Positions 36,990-47,943 of a stretch of DNA of 64,000 bases are shown here, one piece after another (the first letter of the stretch is position 1; each line of letters opens with the position of its first letter). Under the pieces are notes generated by a model that had not been told where the DNA came from, did no database searches, and was given only the letters and a program-made list of their open reading frames with translations. A program made the translations under genes and the position numbers. The stretch is from contig NC_079491.1 in NCBI RefSeq assembly GCF_020520425.1, positions 38,037,027 to 38,101,026 of the forward strand. Reading direction: 5' to 3'. Origin of the DNA: Spinacia oleracea. Its lineage: Eukaryota > Streptophyta > Magnoliopsida > Caryophyllales > Amaranthaceae.

Positions 36990-37190
36990 GTTAGACATAT
37001 GAACTTATGTTATGGAGTGCAATGGAGTTTCATTTAGACGAAATGATCAATGCTTAACCAAAAGGTCTCGGGTTCGAGTCTTGGGAATGGAAAAAACCTC
37101 AAATGGGAGGAATGTTGGCCATCGAGGTACCCAAGCAAACTCCCGTCTTATTTCTTGCAAGGCAGTGGGAACTCCTCGAAGTAGAACAAA
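36990..37190 (+). mobile_element. Candidate tRNA-derived SINE fragment
   Basis: A Pol III B-box-like motif (GGTTCGAGTCT, 37070-37080) follows CTTAACCAAAAGGTCTCG, an arrangement common to plant tRNA-derived SINEs. An A box and a target duplication are not clear. Confidence 0.35.
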
Positions 37191-38589
37191 AAAACAACAT
37201 GAAAATGATCAATGCTTATTTCTTGCAAATCTATTACTCTATCTAATCTACAAGTACTTGGGTAACACTTGCAAACTTGGAGAATAACATTTTGCGGATA
37301 GACATTACAAATGTTGGCTTGATATTACTCTGACATCGCTTGATATATTTGAAGATTATACAAGGATAAACTGACAAAAAATGTTGGATAGTTGAGAAGA
37401 ATCTTCATCCGCAAGAAACAATATTTGCAGTCAAAGAAATTGAACAATAGTTGTCCATACACGAATAGGATCATATCATCCTTCCACGAGCTTTACTGGA
37501 GACCTGCAGTAGCAAATTAACAGTAAAACCAATTAGGGAGCTTTTACTGTTAAGAATCAAAGGTTGTTCGACAATACAATGGTTTACCCGAAAGGACTTT
37601 GCTTGATTGACAATAGTTCCACGTCGAACTGCAGACAAGTAGAAAAGAACGTTATGGACAAAATAAATTTCTACTAAAAATCAAGAAATTGAAGATTTAC
37701 TGGTGGGTTGAATAAATATGTAAGTAGAGTTATCGACAAATCATTTTGTTCAACCCTCAGTTTATTTTACCAATCAATATAACACAATCATGGACAATAA
37801 CATACCGGACTTCTCCCTGATCTAGTTAAAATCATTACCAACAATAAGAGGTTATGTCAAGGACTCGGTATAACTCAATCAGAGTCTATCCAGTTCCTCG
37901 GGATAAAGCTGCATATAAAAATCCCCTTAGAAATCTACCCAAAGTGATTTGGGGTAGTCAATCTGCAGTTTGCAGATAGTCAAATTTGTTATGGAATCTG
38001 ACATTCATGCAAAAATGGGGTGGATAGGTAGTGGTCTTCTGTATTCCTACGGGTGGACTTGTTATTCTAGGTCACAAATTGTTGAGCAGATCTTTTTCAG
38101 CTTTTTATCAGTGTAGCATGGCTCTCTTAAGCATCATTGTTCTTTTTTGTTTTCTAAATAATCCGGAGGGGGCAGAGAGGACTTAAAACTAGCAATTTCA
38201 CATTCTGTTACACTTGTATAGGCAAATTATAGAAAATCAGGAAGTATAAGATTTTAGAATGACCAAAGAAAGCAAAATGGATCACGGGAATGTTAATGTC
38301 TAGTTGGAAGATCCATAACATACTTGAGTTATGACTGGTATGCCCGTGCCAGACACTATTATGCGGATATGAAGCAGTGGAGGTTTACTGCTGACTTGTT
38401 CCAATATGTGCCCTATTTTTCTACAGACAATTTCATGAAGATTTGTGAGAGCCAATGATGTTCTTTGTGTCTAGTAATATCATCAGAAACTCGTGGACAC
38501 GATTGAATGAAGCATAACGTTTATTCACGTCACCTCATGGTTCAGAACATCAAGCAATAACATCAAAAGTTAAACATCTAACACTTAAC
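37191..38589. other. Intergenic, no gene recognised
   Basis: AT-rich sequence with only short ORFs on both strands and no recognisable protein similarity or repeat structure. It lies between the convergent CACTIN and FKBP genes. Confidence 0.5.
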
Positions 38590-38777
38590 CTATGTTACTC
38601 CGACTCTTCATTTTACCTCAAGTATCCGTGTCGGACCCTCGACACTCCGACATGGGTACGGACACTCCGACACTTCATTTTTGACTTAAAACCTGGAAAA
38701 TTTTCACAATTTAGCCGAGTGGGACACTTGGACATGTACCCGTGTCCGACACTAGTACCCGAGTCCAAGTAACATAG
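38590..38777. mobile_element. 188-bp MITE with 8-bp target duplication
   Basis: The terminal inverted repeats CTATGTTACTCCGACTC and GAGTCCAAGTAACATAG (17 bp, two mismatches) are flanked by perfect CACTTAAC duplications (38582-38589 and 38778-38785). An 8-bp duplication points to a hAT-type transposase. The interior has repeated GTGTCGGA/TCCGACAC motifs. Confidence 0.8.
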
Positions 38778-39382
38778 CACTTAACTGTAAATTGTGAGTA
38801 TTATAGCTATATCTATCCAGGTTATCCTCTTTCCCAAATTGCCACCAAGATTTGCAACTCAAGTTATGGCTACTTGAGCTCCAGCCTTGTAAGCCGTAGG
38901 TAACCTTTTTTTTTATTGACATATACACAAGTTATGGCTTCATCACAAGTGGAGAAGCTTAAAAATGGTACAGATCTTAAGCATGAACTAATTGTGCACC
39001 GTCAGTTTGGAAATGGCAATGATAATTTACCCTACAAAAAAATTAGTTTTAAACAGCTATATGATCTGCATCTCAAAAACCCAAACAGACACTAACTTAA
39101 AAGAGGCTTTTCTCACTCATTGGCGACCAACATTATAAGATATATAATTAGGACGGTATATCTTAAAATACGCAAATGAAATTCAAGACTCTGTGTGTTA
39201 ATTAGGACGGTATTTTTTGTGTAGGATTCTGCCTTGAAATAAAGATGTTTCATAATCATCAAATGCTCAGGATATGGGGGCATCAAATATCGGAGGCATC
39301 TACTTCTACCAGAATAGTATTTTGGACTAAACATTACTCATCCAGTAAACATTTTAACAGTTGGAAGAACTGGATCAGACGC

Positions 39383-42300
39383 TCAGAATGACAGCGCCTC
39401 AGGTGATGAATGACATCTAAGCTGAAGCCATCAAAACTTCATGTTAGATACATAATTCAGAAGTTAATCAATCATAGCCCGCATTAAAATTTAACACAAA
39501 AAACCATTTTTTTATACCACATAAAAGAAAAGCTTATTCATATACAGCAAAGTCAAATCAGTGTCGTGTTGCTTCTTACCCATTACTAGAAGTGAGAAAA
39601 TTAGATGCCAGAGTGTATCGTACCTCAATTGTTGCATTTGGAGGGATTTCTTGGATTCCTTTCTTCCCATATGCTAGTTCTGGAGGAACTACCAATATTC
39701 TCTGCATTTTTAAGCAACGAGCTCTAAAATTAGCAAGGAAGAGTTATATGTTAATAAAACTTTTATTTATAATTTTATGCAAAGAAATCTGCATATTAAG
39801 CTCCACTTCTTCTGTCCGAATTTCAGCAGAAGTATCAGATGTGAAGATTTTGAATTCTCTTTTGTTGACATGCATCAATGTTAAATTAGTAACTAATGGT
39901 CTCACCTGGCCACCCACTTTCATTCCTTGAACACCAAGATCTAGCCCCTTAAGAACTGTGCCGCGTTCTGACTGGCCAACGTCAAATCCATAAGGCTGCA
40001 GATGTAATAAAACAAAATTAAAAAGCATTCAGGCATATGCATAAAAAAAAGAAATTAAACTTTCCGGCACAAGCAAGACTTTAGGAGGAACATGAAATTT
40101 CAATGCCCCAGATGCAAGAAGTACATGACCAATGCAAATTCATGTACAAAACTATAAGTACCAGATCCTAAAGATATGAAAAATCAAATACCCAAAAGTT
40201 AATGCGTGTAAAATGGGCGAGCATGTTGGCCATCCATTGAGCTCTTTTCATTTATTCTTCTAGTGAGAATTACATGTAACAGCAACTCAGCAAGGTTAGA
40301 TCTTACCGTTCCTCCGCCAACTCCCATCCCTTGCCTACTAGTCATAAAAGTGATGCCCTTCCATTTAGCAACATAATGCACCTACGTACAAATTTTATAT
40401 AAACGACAGAGGACAACCTGACAAAGGTTTAGATAAATTGCAAGTAGAACACCTATAATGGTAGCACACACAGGTAACACATTGAGTGAGATAGATCATC
40501 AACATGCATCACCAAAGCTTATAATAGAAAATACTTGTTGTCAAAATCGGGGGATAAAACCAGTGTAAACAGTTTCATAGTGCCTTCAAATCTATAGATG
40601 ATAATTTGCATCAATTAAGCAATTACACACAATTTCCCCATTAATATACTAAGCAAACACTAGAACATGATGATTCAGAATACATTGAGGCAGAGTTGAA
40701 CATTTAAGACATTTTATGTTGTATAAAATTGTAAGTTGCTAATGACATGCAATATAACTTCCTTTTCCAAGCATAACCAAGTCTACTTTTAAACAGTGAC
40801 AATAAATTAAATGAGTCACAACCGTACTGCTACACGAGATCCCTTTACAGCTTCTGCCCCGCCTCCAACCTTCAAGTCATAGTACCTACAGAAAGGGTCT
40901 TTAAAAATCATAATAATAACAATAATAATAATAATGATAAAGAGATATTAGGAAGATTGACTAACTTTAGACCATTGGGAAGGGTTGTAAATTCGGTCTC
41001 AGGTATTTTTGCTCCTCTAAGCTGTGAAATAAAAAGGTCCTTAAATCCATAGTAGCAGAAAGATGCATTAGTAAAAGTATAGTTTGAGAAACCTTACAGC
41101 TCTTCTACTTGTGCTGACAGCCCCAGCCAGATCAGTGATACACAACCCACCAGCTGTATCACAGAAAATTCAGAACAGACTACACAAGGACCAAGGACTA
41201 TCAAATACCAACTACTTACCAAGGATGCAGGAAACACACCCACAATGTACATGAAAGATACACAATGTATTACAAAGATACAACCAAGTATTACTCACCC
41301 AACACTGTAACTCTGTAAGAATGTCCTCTTGTTCATCTTATGCCATCCATATTGATAGAGTATAAAACTAATCTTGGGGCTTCAACCACAAGCTTAAGCT
41401 TTTGGTTGAGTTGGTCCTTTGACATCGTATCAAAGCCAACGTGACGCAAAGGTCACGGGTTCAAATCTCATCCACCCCTCCTTTCAAAGTGAAATATTTC
41501 GCGCTAGGTATGAGGAGGCCTATGCTGCATTCACACTTCAAGCCCAAAGGGCTTTCATGTGAGGGGGCGTGATAGAGTATAAAACTAATCTTGGGGCTTC
41601 AACCATAAGCTTAAGCTTTTGGTTGAGTTGGTCCTTTGACATGATAGTGTATAAAACTAATCTTGGGGATTCACCCAAAGTTTTATACTCTATCACATAT
41701 AATCACTGAGATTAACTAGGAATTTCTTAGTACTCACTTCCCATACAAATTTTCACTTCTTACACTCAAACTTAGCGTTTTTCAACTGCATGTTTACAAC
41801 GAATAATCGAACATATACATTCAAGACCATTACCGCCTTTTACTACCGTCTAACAAACAAGCCATTTCAGAAAAAAGAGAGCACAAGGTTACTAATAGGA
41901 TTAACCACTCAAATCCAAAAACCCTTTATCGATTACTCATATGTCATTGGGTATTAACAACTGTCAATTCCTTGAATCAACAAATACCAACAGATTGTAC
42001 AAATTCTCAGCTAAATTTACAACAACATTGTTAAGCTTATGAGCATTGTATTACTCAGCCTTGAGCATAAGATCATTTCGTGCAAAACAAGTAATGCACA
42101 TGAGCTGCCATGATGGCACATTCTGTTATTGTAGCTCCCTTATTTCTAGGAGTTTAGTTGTAACAGTTTTAGTAGCTTCTAGAATTAGTTTAAGCTATAA
42201 AAGGCAAGCACCATTGTAATAATCATTATTCAGTTTTCATCAATTAAGAAAAGCATAAAATTCTCTCTTCCTGTTGTTTCTCTTTCCAGATTTTGTCATG

Positions 42301-45300
42301 GTATCAGAGCAGAATCAAAGATTCTTGGCTCATTTTTTCTGAAATTCCGCAAAATTCTTTCTGATTTCTTCAAAAATTGCTTTCTGTTCTTCCTGATTCC
42401 ACAATTTGTTGCACTGATTTTCTGGTGTTAGTAGCAACTTCGTAGTTAAAACTCCAAATTTCTCTCTATATTCCTGATCTTCTGATTCTTAATCCAAGAG
42501 TTACTTCTGAAAATGGCTGTTGAAGATTTTGATTCAAGTGCAGAAACCTCAAGACGAAATTCTGTACTACCTCCTAATCAAGATCCTGCAAGTATCTACT
42601 ATATTCATCCATCAGATGAAAATTCAACTCAGTTGGTTACATTCAAGTTTAATGGTGAAGGATTTGCTAGCTGGAAGAGGTCAATGCTGCTGGCATTGTC
42701 AGCAAAGAATAAGATTGGTTTCATTGATGGAAGCTACATCAAACCTGATCCTGGTTCAATGGAGAGTAAGGCTTGGGAAAGGTGTAATGACTTGGTGTGT
42801 TCTTTAATCCTAGGTAATCTGGATGATAGGATAGCTAAGAGTGTGATGTTTCTGAAATCAGCTAGAGATGTTTGGACTGATTTAGAAGACAGGTTTGGTT
42901 TTGCATCTTTGGCGCAGATTTATTCTCTTGAACAAAAGCTAGCTGAGATCACTCAAGGAGATAAGAATATTTCAGAGTTTTTCACTGAAATTAAATCTGT
43001 TTGGGTTGCAATTGAGGAAGCTAATCCTCTGCCATATTGCACATGTAACAACTACACTTGTAATGTCACTAAGAAGTTTTTTTTGAGGCAACAGGAAAGG
43101 ATGGTGATGCAATTTATGATGAAGCTTAATGATCAGTTTGCTACTATCAGAGGAAATGTATTGATGGTGCCTACTTTGCCTAAAGTATCTGAGGCATACA
43201 GATTGTTTGCTCAAGAAGAAAGACACAAAGAAATCTCACAGTCTAACAAACAAGTAGAGACACTGGCTTTTGCAGCTGAGAAGAGACGTTTTGGAGGAGA
43301 TCATTGGAATAACAACAACAACAAAACATTCAAAACACAACACACTGGTGGTGGTTTTCAAACTGGAAACACAAACAGATATGGAAGAACAGGTTCTAGC
43401 TATTTTTGCACACACTGCCAAGTGCAAGGACACAGTGTGGATAGATGTTTCAAGATTCATGGTTATCCACCAGGTTTCAAAGGTTCCAGAGATTCTAAAG
43501 TAGTTGCACTCTCATCTGGCACTAATTCTGATGTTTGTGTTGAAACATAGACTGTGACTGCTCCCACAATAACAACTGAACAGTACCAGCAACTCTTGGA
43601 TATGATGTCTAAACAGCAACAACAAACCTCTGGAAATCAGACTAATCTTGCTTTGATGGCAGGTATATGCTTACTATCACAAACTAATTCTAAGTGGTTG
43701 TTAGATAGTGGTGCATCTGACCATTTCTGTCATGATTTGTCCCAATTCACTACTTGCAAACCAGTTGACATACAAAACACTTTTATAACCATACCAGATG
43801 GAAGTAGAATCCCTGTGACTCATGTTGGTTCTGTGGTTCTAAATCCTGACATAACTCTACAGAATGTTTTATATGTTCCAAACTTCAAGTACAACCTTAT
43901 ATCTGTCCACAAATTGTGTCAAGATCTGAAGTGTGAAATTCGATTTACTCATGATCAGTGTTTTGTTTGGTGTCAGAAAGGGAACTTGATTCCTCTTGGT
44001 GAAGTGAAATCAGGTCTTTACAATGTGGGAGAATTGCAGCAGAAGAAACAAGTATTGTTTGTAATGCAGTTTGTTCTAGTTCTGTAGACAATGCTAAACT
44101 TTGGCATTTAAGATTAGGACATTTGCCTTTTAGTCAATTGAAGTTAATAAATCCTAAGTGTGAGGTGACTACTTGTATACAGGATACAATTTGTCAAGTA
44201 TGTCCTGCAGCTAAACAAACTAGAGTTAGCTTCCCTCACAGTAGTATTAAGACTGTTGCTCCTTTTGAGTTGATTCACCTTGATGTATGGGGTCCTCACT
44301 CTGTTAAAACACCTTCTGGATGTAATCAATTCTTGACAATTGTAGATGATTACAGCAGATTTACTTGGATACATTTGTTGAAAAATAAGAGTGATTCTGT
44401 TATTGTCATGACTGATTTTCTTAATATGGTTCAGACACAGTTTGGAGTCATGGTTAAATGCATTAGGTCTGATAATGCTAAAGAGTTGTGTGAAGGGGAA
44501 ATGAAGAAACTATGTCTAAAGTTTGGAATTATGAATCAAACTAGCTGCAGTTATACACCACAACAAAAATGGGGTGGTAGAAAGGAAACACAAGCACCTT
44601 TTAGAGACAGCAAGAGCTTTGTACATTCAATCTAAAGTACCAGCTAGGTTTTGGGGTGAATGTGTGTTATGTGCTGCATATCTGATCAATAGGATGCCAT
44701 TGCAGTCAATCAATCTTGATACCCCACATTTCAGATTATACAAGAAAACCATGGATTTGTCTCACCTAAGAACATTTGGATGTCTGTATTATGTATCTAC
44801 AACCAAAGTAGGGAGAACTAAACTGAATCACAGAGCTACACCATGTGTTTTCTTAGGATACTCCACTTCTCAGAAAGAATACAAGGTTCTAGAACTTGAT
44901 ACAAACAAATTTTTTGTGTCAAGGGATGTTCACTTTCATGAAAAACATTTTCCCTTCCACATTTATCACAAACACAGTTCTTCTGATCATCCCTATATCC
45001 ATGCCATTTATCTACCTGCTGTCACATCACCTGTAATCTTTGATACACCAGATTTTTCTTCCCCAGAAACCACATTTCCCTCACCTAACTCACCTTCACC
45101 TAACTCATCTTCTACTATCCAGGAACATAGCAACTCACCAGACACCATATTTCCTTCACCACACTCAACACCTACATACATTCAACCTTCTTCTCCATCT
45201 AGTTCAAACAATGATGATTTTCATCCCTCATCTAGTCCCACTGATGTTCCTTCTCCACCTGATTCTCACAGACAAGATACTACTGAGAATGCTTCTACAA

Positions 45301-47665
45301 TTCCACCACCTAGACAGTCCACAAGAACACACAGAAAACCATCATACCTAGATTCATACCAATGTTATTCATCTGTACTAAATCCAGAATCCATCATTTC
45401 TCCACAGTACACTCAACATTGGTGCAATCTGGTTTCTTTTGACACTTTTCCTGCAGAATTTCAGGCTCTTTTGTCACAACTTTGTGATATCACAGAGCCT
45501 TTATCCTATGATGAAGCTGTACAGCATCCACTGTGGGTGGAAGCTATGCAAAAGGAACTCAATGCACTTGATCATAACTTGACATGGGAACTGGTAAAGT
45601 TACCTAAAGGGAAAAAGGCATTAGGGTGCAAGTGGGTATTCAAAGTCAAGTTGAAGTCAACAGGGGCCCTGGAAAGATGTAAAGCAAGACTTGTTGCAAA
45701 GGGGTTCAACCAGAAATATGGGATAGATTATGAAGAGACCTTCAGTCCAGTGGTTAAAATGACAACTGTGAGATGCTTGATTGCTGTTGCAGCAAGCAGA
45801 AATTGGCCTCTCTATCAGCTAGATGTTAATAATGCATTTCTCCATGGAGATTTGAAAGAAGAGGTGTACATGCAAGTTCCTGAAGGTGTTGACAATCCTG
45901 ATAATAAAGTGTGCAAGCTACTCAAATCCATTTATGGCTTAAAACAAGCTTCAAGACAATGGCATGAGAAACTTCTGACTGCTCTTGAAACACAGGGTTT
46001 TATTCAATCCAAGCATGATTACAATCTGTTTATTCATAGAGAACATGGTCATATCAGCATTGCAGCAGTTTACGTTGATGATATCATCCTTACTGGTACA
46101 GATCCCAACAAGCTTGCTGCATTGAAAACCTATTTGCACCAGGAATTTAGCATCAAGGATTTGGGGAAACTTAACTACTTTCTAGGGATTGAAGTTGGCT
46201 ATTCAACTGAAGGGATCATCCTTAGTCAAAAGAAGTTTACCAAAGAGTTGCTCAGTGATTGTGGTTTTGACATCACAAAGAAGGCCATAACACCACTTCC
46301 AGTGAATGTGAAGTTGACATTATCTGATGGGGAGTTGTATTCTGACACAGAAAAAATACAGATCATTGGTTGGGAAACTTAACTTTCTAACCCACACCAG
46401 ACCTGATTTGTCCTTTGCAGTTCAGTTACTAAGCCAGTTTCTACAACACCCTAGAGTACCTCACATTACAGCCTTACATCATACATTAAGGTATCTAGCT
46501 CACACTGCAGGGCAAGGAATATTGTTGAAAGCTTCAGACAGTATCAGCTTACAAGATTTTTCAGACTCAGATTGGGCTTCATGTCCAGATTCTAGAAGGT
46601 CCATCACTGGTTATGTGTTACTCTTAGGAGGATCACCAGTCTCATGGAAGTCTAAGAAACAAAATACAGTCTCAAAGTCATCTGCAGAAGCAGAATACAG
46701 GGCAATGCTGCAGCATCAGCTGAAGTAACTTGGTTGGTTAATTTATTAGAAGATATGGGAGTCATCAATCTCAAACCTATTAGTCTCCACTGTGATAATC
46801 AGTCAGCCTTGCTTATTGCTAGAAACCCAGTTTTTCATGAAAGAACAAAACATATTGAGATTGATTGTCATTTTACACGTGACAAAGTGTTGGAAGGGCT
46901 ACTACATCTTGCATACTTGCCTACTGAAAATCAGCTAGCAGATGTGTTTACTAAACCACTTTCTTCTGCACAGTTTCAACAACTACTGTCCAAGATTGGA
47001 ACATGTGATGTTCCATCTTGAGGGGGACTGTTAAGCTTATGAGCATTGTATTACTCAGCCTTGAGCATAAGATCATTTCGTGCAAAACAAGTAATGCACA
47101 TGAGCTGCCATGCTGGCACATTCTGTTATTGTAGCTCCCTTATTTCTAGGAGTTTAGTTGTAACAGTTTTAGTAGCTTCTAGAATTAGTTTAAGCTATAA
47201 AAGGCAAGCACCATTGTAATAATCATTATTCAGTTTTCATCAATTAAGAAAAGCATAAAATTCTCTCTTCCTGTTGTTTCTCTTTCCAGATTTTGTCAAA
47301 CATCAACAAATAAATGCAAAATTAAAAGGTTATAAATTGCATCAACGAGCATTTATTTATATCAAAGGTAACGCCAACCGAAATTGACACAGAAATGAAT
47401 GAATGAAAAATCAACGAAATTCCAAAAAGGGGGAATTCAGAAAAACTAAAAACAAACCTGCTATGAGTAAACAACTCATGAATGCCCTTCTTCCATCATT
47501 AGTCAAAGATAATGTTGTTGGTTTTGCAGGATCTTTTGATGATGATGAAGATGAGCAACTGCAATTTAATAACGTCAAATTTCTAGTATTGGGTATCAAG
47601 TTTCTACTAAAAGTGGATTTGTAGAGAAATTGGGAATGGTAGTGAGAGAAGAGGGTGAGTTCCAT
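39383..47665 (-). CDS. FKBP16-4: Thylakoid-lumen FKBP-type peptidyl-prolyl isomerase, FKBP16-4-like
   Basis: Eight exons on the - strand: 47665-47458, 41153-41098, 41021-40966, 40885-40828, 40381-40307, 39995-39906, 39701-39624 and 39421-39383. They join in phase across GT-AG introns to about 219 aa. Residues 1-57 are a Ser-rich chloroplast transit peptide. A twin-Arg motif (DGRRAFMSCLLIA), a hydrophobic run and an AGA site near 80 suggest Tat import to the thylakoid lumen. The FKBP domain follows: NGLKYYDLKVG, VHYVAKWKGITFMTSRQG, GGGTPYGFDVGQ, LKGLDLGVQGMKVGGQ, RILVVPPELAYGKKG, IQEIPPNATIE. Function, from the family, is prolyl isomerisation or chaperoning of photosynthetic proteins. Odd points: intron 1 holds a 5.3-kb copia element, and the last exon reads LRCHSSPEALSF where relatives have an LDIELL strand. 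The paralogue choice is from memory. Confidence 0.85.
41353..41698 (+). mobile_element. TRIM-type miniature LTR element in FKBP intron 1
   Basis: There are two 72-bp LTRs (41353-41424 and 41570-41641) with TGATAGAGTATAAAACT starts and CCTTTGACA ends. The first is followed by a primer-site-like TCGTATCAAAGCC (compare TGGTATCAGAGCC). The second is preceded by GTGAGGGGGCG, a polypurine tract. A third LTR start begins at 41642 and ends in an inverted piece (GTTTTATACTCTATCA). There is no ORF. This fits a terminal-repeat retrotransposon in miniature, partly rearranged. Confidence 0.72.
42029..42298 (+). repeat. 5' LTR of the young copia element
   Basis: It begins TGTTAAGCTTATG and ends CCAGATTTTGTCA. 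TATA box TATAAAAG is at 42196-42203. Confidence 0.95.
42299..42310 (+). promoter_or_regulatory. Primer-binding site (initiator-Met tRNA)
   Basis: TGGTATCAGAGC directly follows the 5' LTR, matching the standard plant initiator-Met tRNA primer site. Confidence 0.9.
42513..43550 (+). CDS. Copia gag region
   Basis: The 345-codon ORF begins MAVEDFDSSAETSRRN. It contains the copia gag core (LVTFKFNGEGFASWKRSMLL, VWTDLEDRFGFASLAQIYSL) and ends with a CCHC zinc knuckle (CTHCQVQGHSVDRC, about residues 297-310). Gag forms the particle around the element's RNA. The ORF ends in TAG (43548-43550). The next ORF (43554 on) continues in the same frame into protease, so the stop separates gag from pol or is a mutation. 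Confidence 0.9.
   Translation: MAVEDFDSSAETSRRNSVLPPNQDPASIYYIHPSDENSTQLVTFKFNGEGFASWKRSMLLALSAKNKIGFIDGSYIKPDPGSMESKAWERCNDLVCSLILGNLDDRIAKSVMFLKSARDVWTDLEDRFGFASLAQIYSLEQKLAEITQGDKNISEFFTEIKSVWVAIEEANPLPYCTCNNYTCNVTKKFFLRQQERMVMQFMMKLNDQFATIRGNVLMVPTLPKVSEAYRLFAQEERHKEISQSNKQVETLAFAAEKRRFGGDHWNNNNNKTFKTQHTGGGFQTGNTNRYGRTGSSYFCTHCQVQGHSVDRCFKIHGYPPGFKGSRDSKVVALSSGTNSDVCVET
43551..47021 (+). pseudogene. Copia pol (protease, integrase, RT, RNase H), frame-broken
   Basis: The polyprotein is in five pieces. Protease has the active-site motif WLLDSGASDHF (near 43705). The HHCC zinc region and integrase core are at about 44100-44635 (TIVDDYSRFTW, CIRSDNAKEL). The integrase end and RT are at 44574-46382 (GCKWVFKVK, KARLVAKGFNQ, YQLDVNNAFLHGDL, active site YVDDIIL). 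RNase H is at 46327-47021 (SSAEAEYRAM, LHCDNQSALLIA, HIEIDCHFTRDKV). Single-base frame changes lie near 44050, 44565, 46355 and 46705. All catalytic motifs remain recognisable. No gap is large, so these are point indels or sequencing errors. Confidence 0.9.
47029..47298 (+). repeat. 3' LTR of the young copia element
   Basis: It is the same length and sequence as the 5' LTR except for one base at 47113. Confidence 0.95.
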
Positions 47666-47670
47666 GATTC

Positions 47671-47702
47671 AGTTGGAGTTGGAGTTGGAGTTGGAGTTGG
47701 AC
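47671..47702 (+). repeat. (GTTGGA) hexamer repeat in the FKBP 5' leader
   Basis: About five GTTGGA units lie just upstream of the FKBP start codon at 47665 on the - strand, so they fall in its 5' leader. Confidence 0.8.
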
Positions 47703-47943
47703 TTGGAGACTTGAAGTTGCAGTTAGGATTTATCCAGGACCAGGATTTCCTTATTGAAAACGGGGGGTTTTGGTTGAACGAGGAAGAGATTAATTACTTG
47801 TTAATTGTTATGGCCCACATTCTAAAGTTAGAATGTTTCTTCGTATGAGTTATTTATGACTTATGAGCTCCACATGTCCGTCTGAGAATCTATAAAACTG
47901 AACTACATTAAATCTACCTAGTTCTTTGACCCGTTCGATGAAC

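Larger units (their letters stand above)
42029..47298 (+). mobile_element. Young Ty1/copia retrotransposon in FKBP intron 1
   Basis: It has perfect 5-bp target duplications AACAT (42024-42028 and 47299-47303) and 270-bp LTRs (42029-42298 and 47029-47298) that differ at one base (A 42113, C 47113). The primer site TGGTATCAGAGC (42299-42310) abuts the LTR and the polypurine tract TGAGGGGGAC (47019-47028) precedes the 3' LTR. The domain order gag, protease, integrase, RT, RNase H is that of Ty1/copia. It lies antisense to the host FKBP gene. Near-identical LTRs mean a recent insertion, yet the ORF carries a stop and four frame changes. Confidence 0.96.

Noticed and set aside
37012-37287. 91-codon ORF in the intergenic region
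   Set aside because: It overlaps a SINE-like sequence and has no domain or codon signal.
41440-41475. tRNA gene suggested by CACGGGTTCAAATCTC
   Set aside because: No cloverleaf could be drawn and the motif lies between TRIM LTRs; only a B-box-like match.
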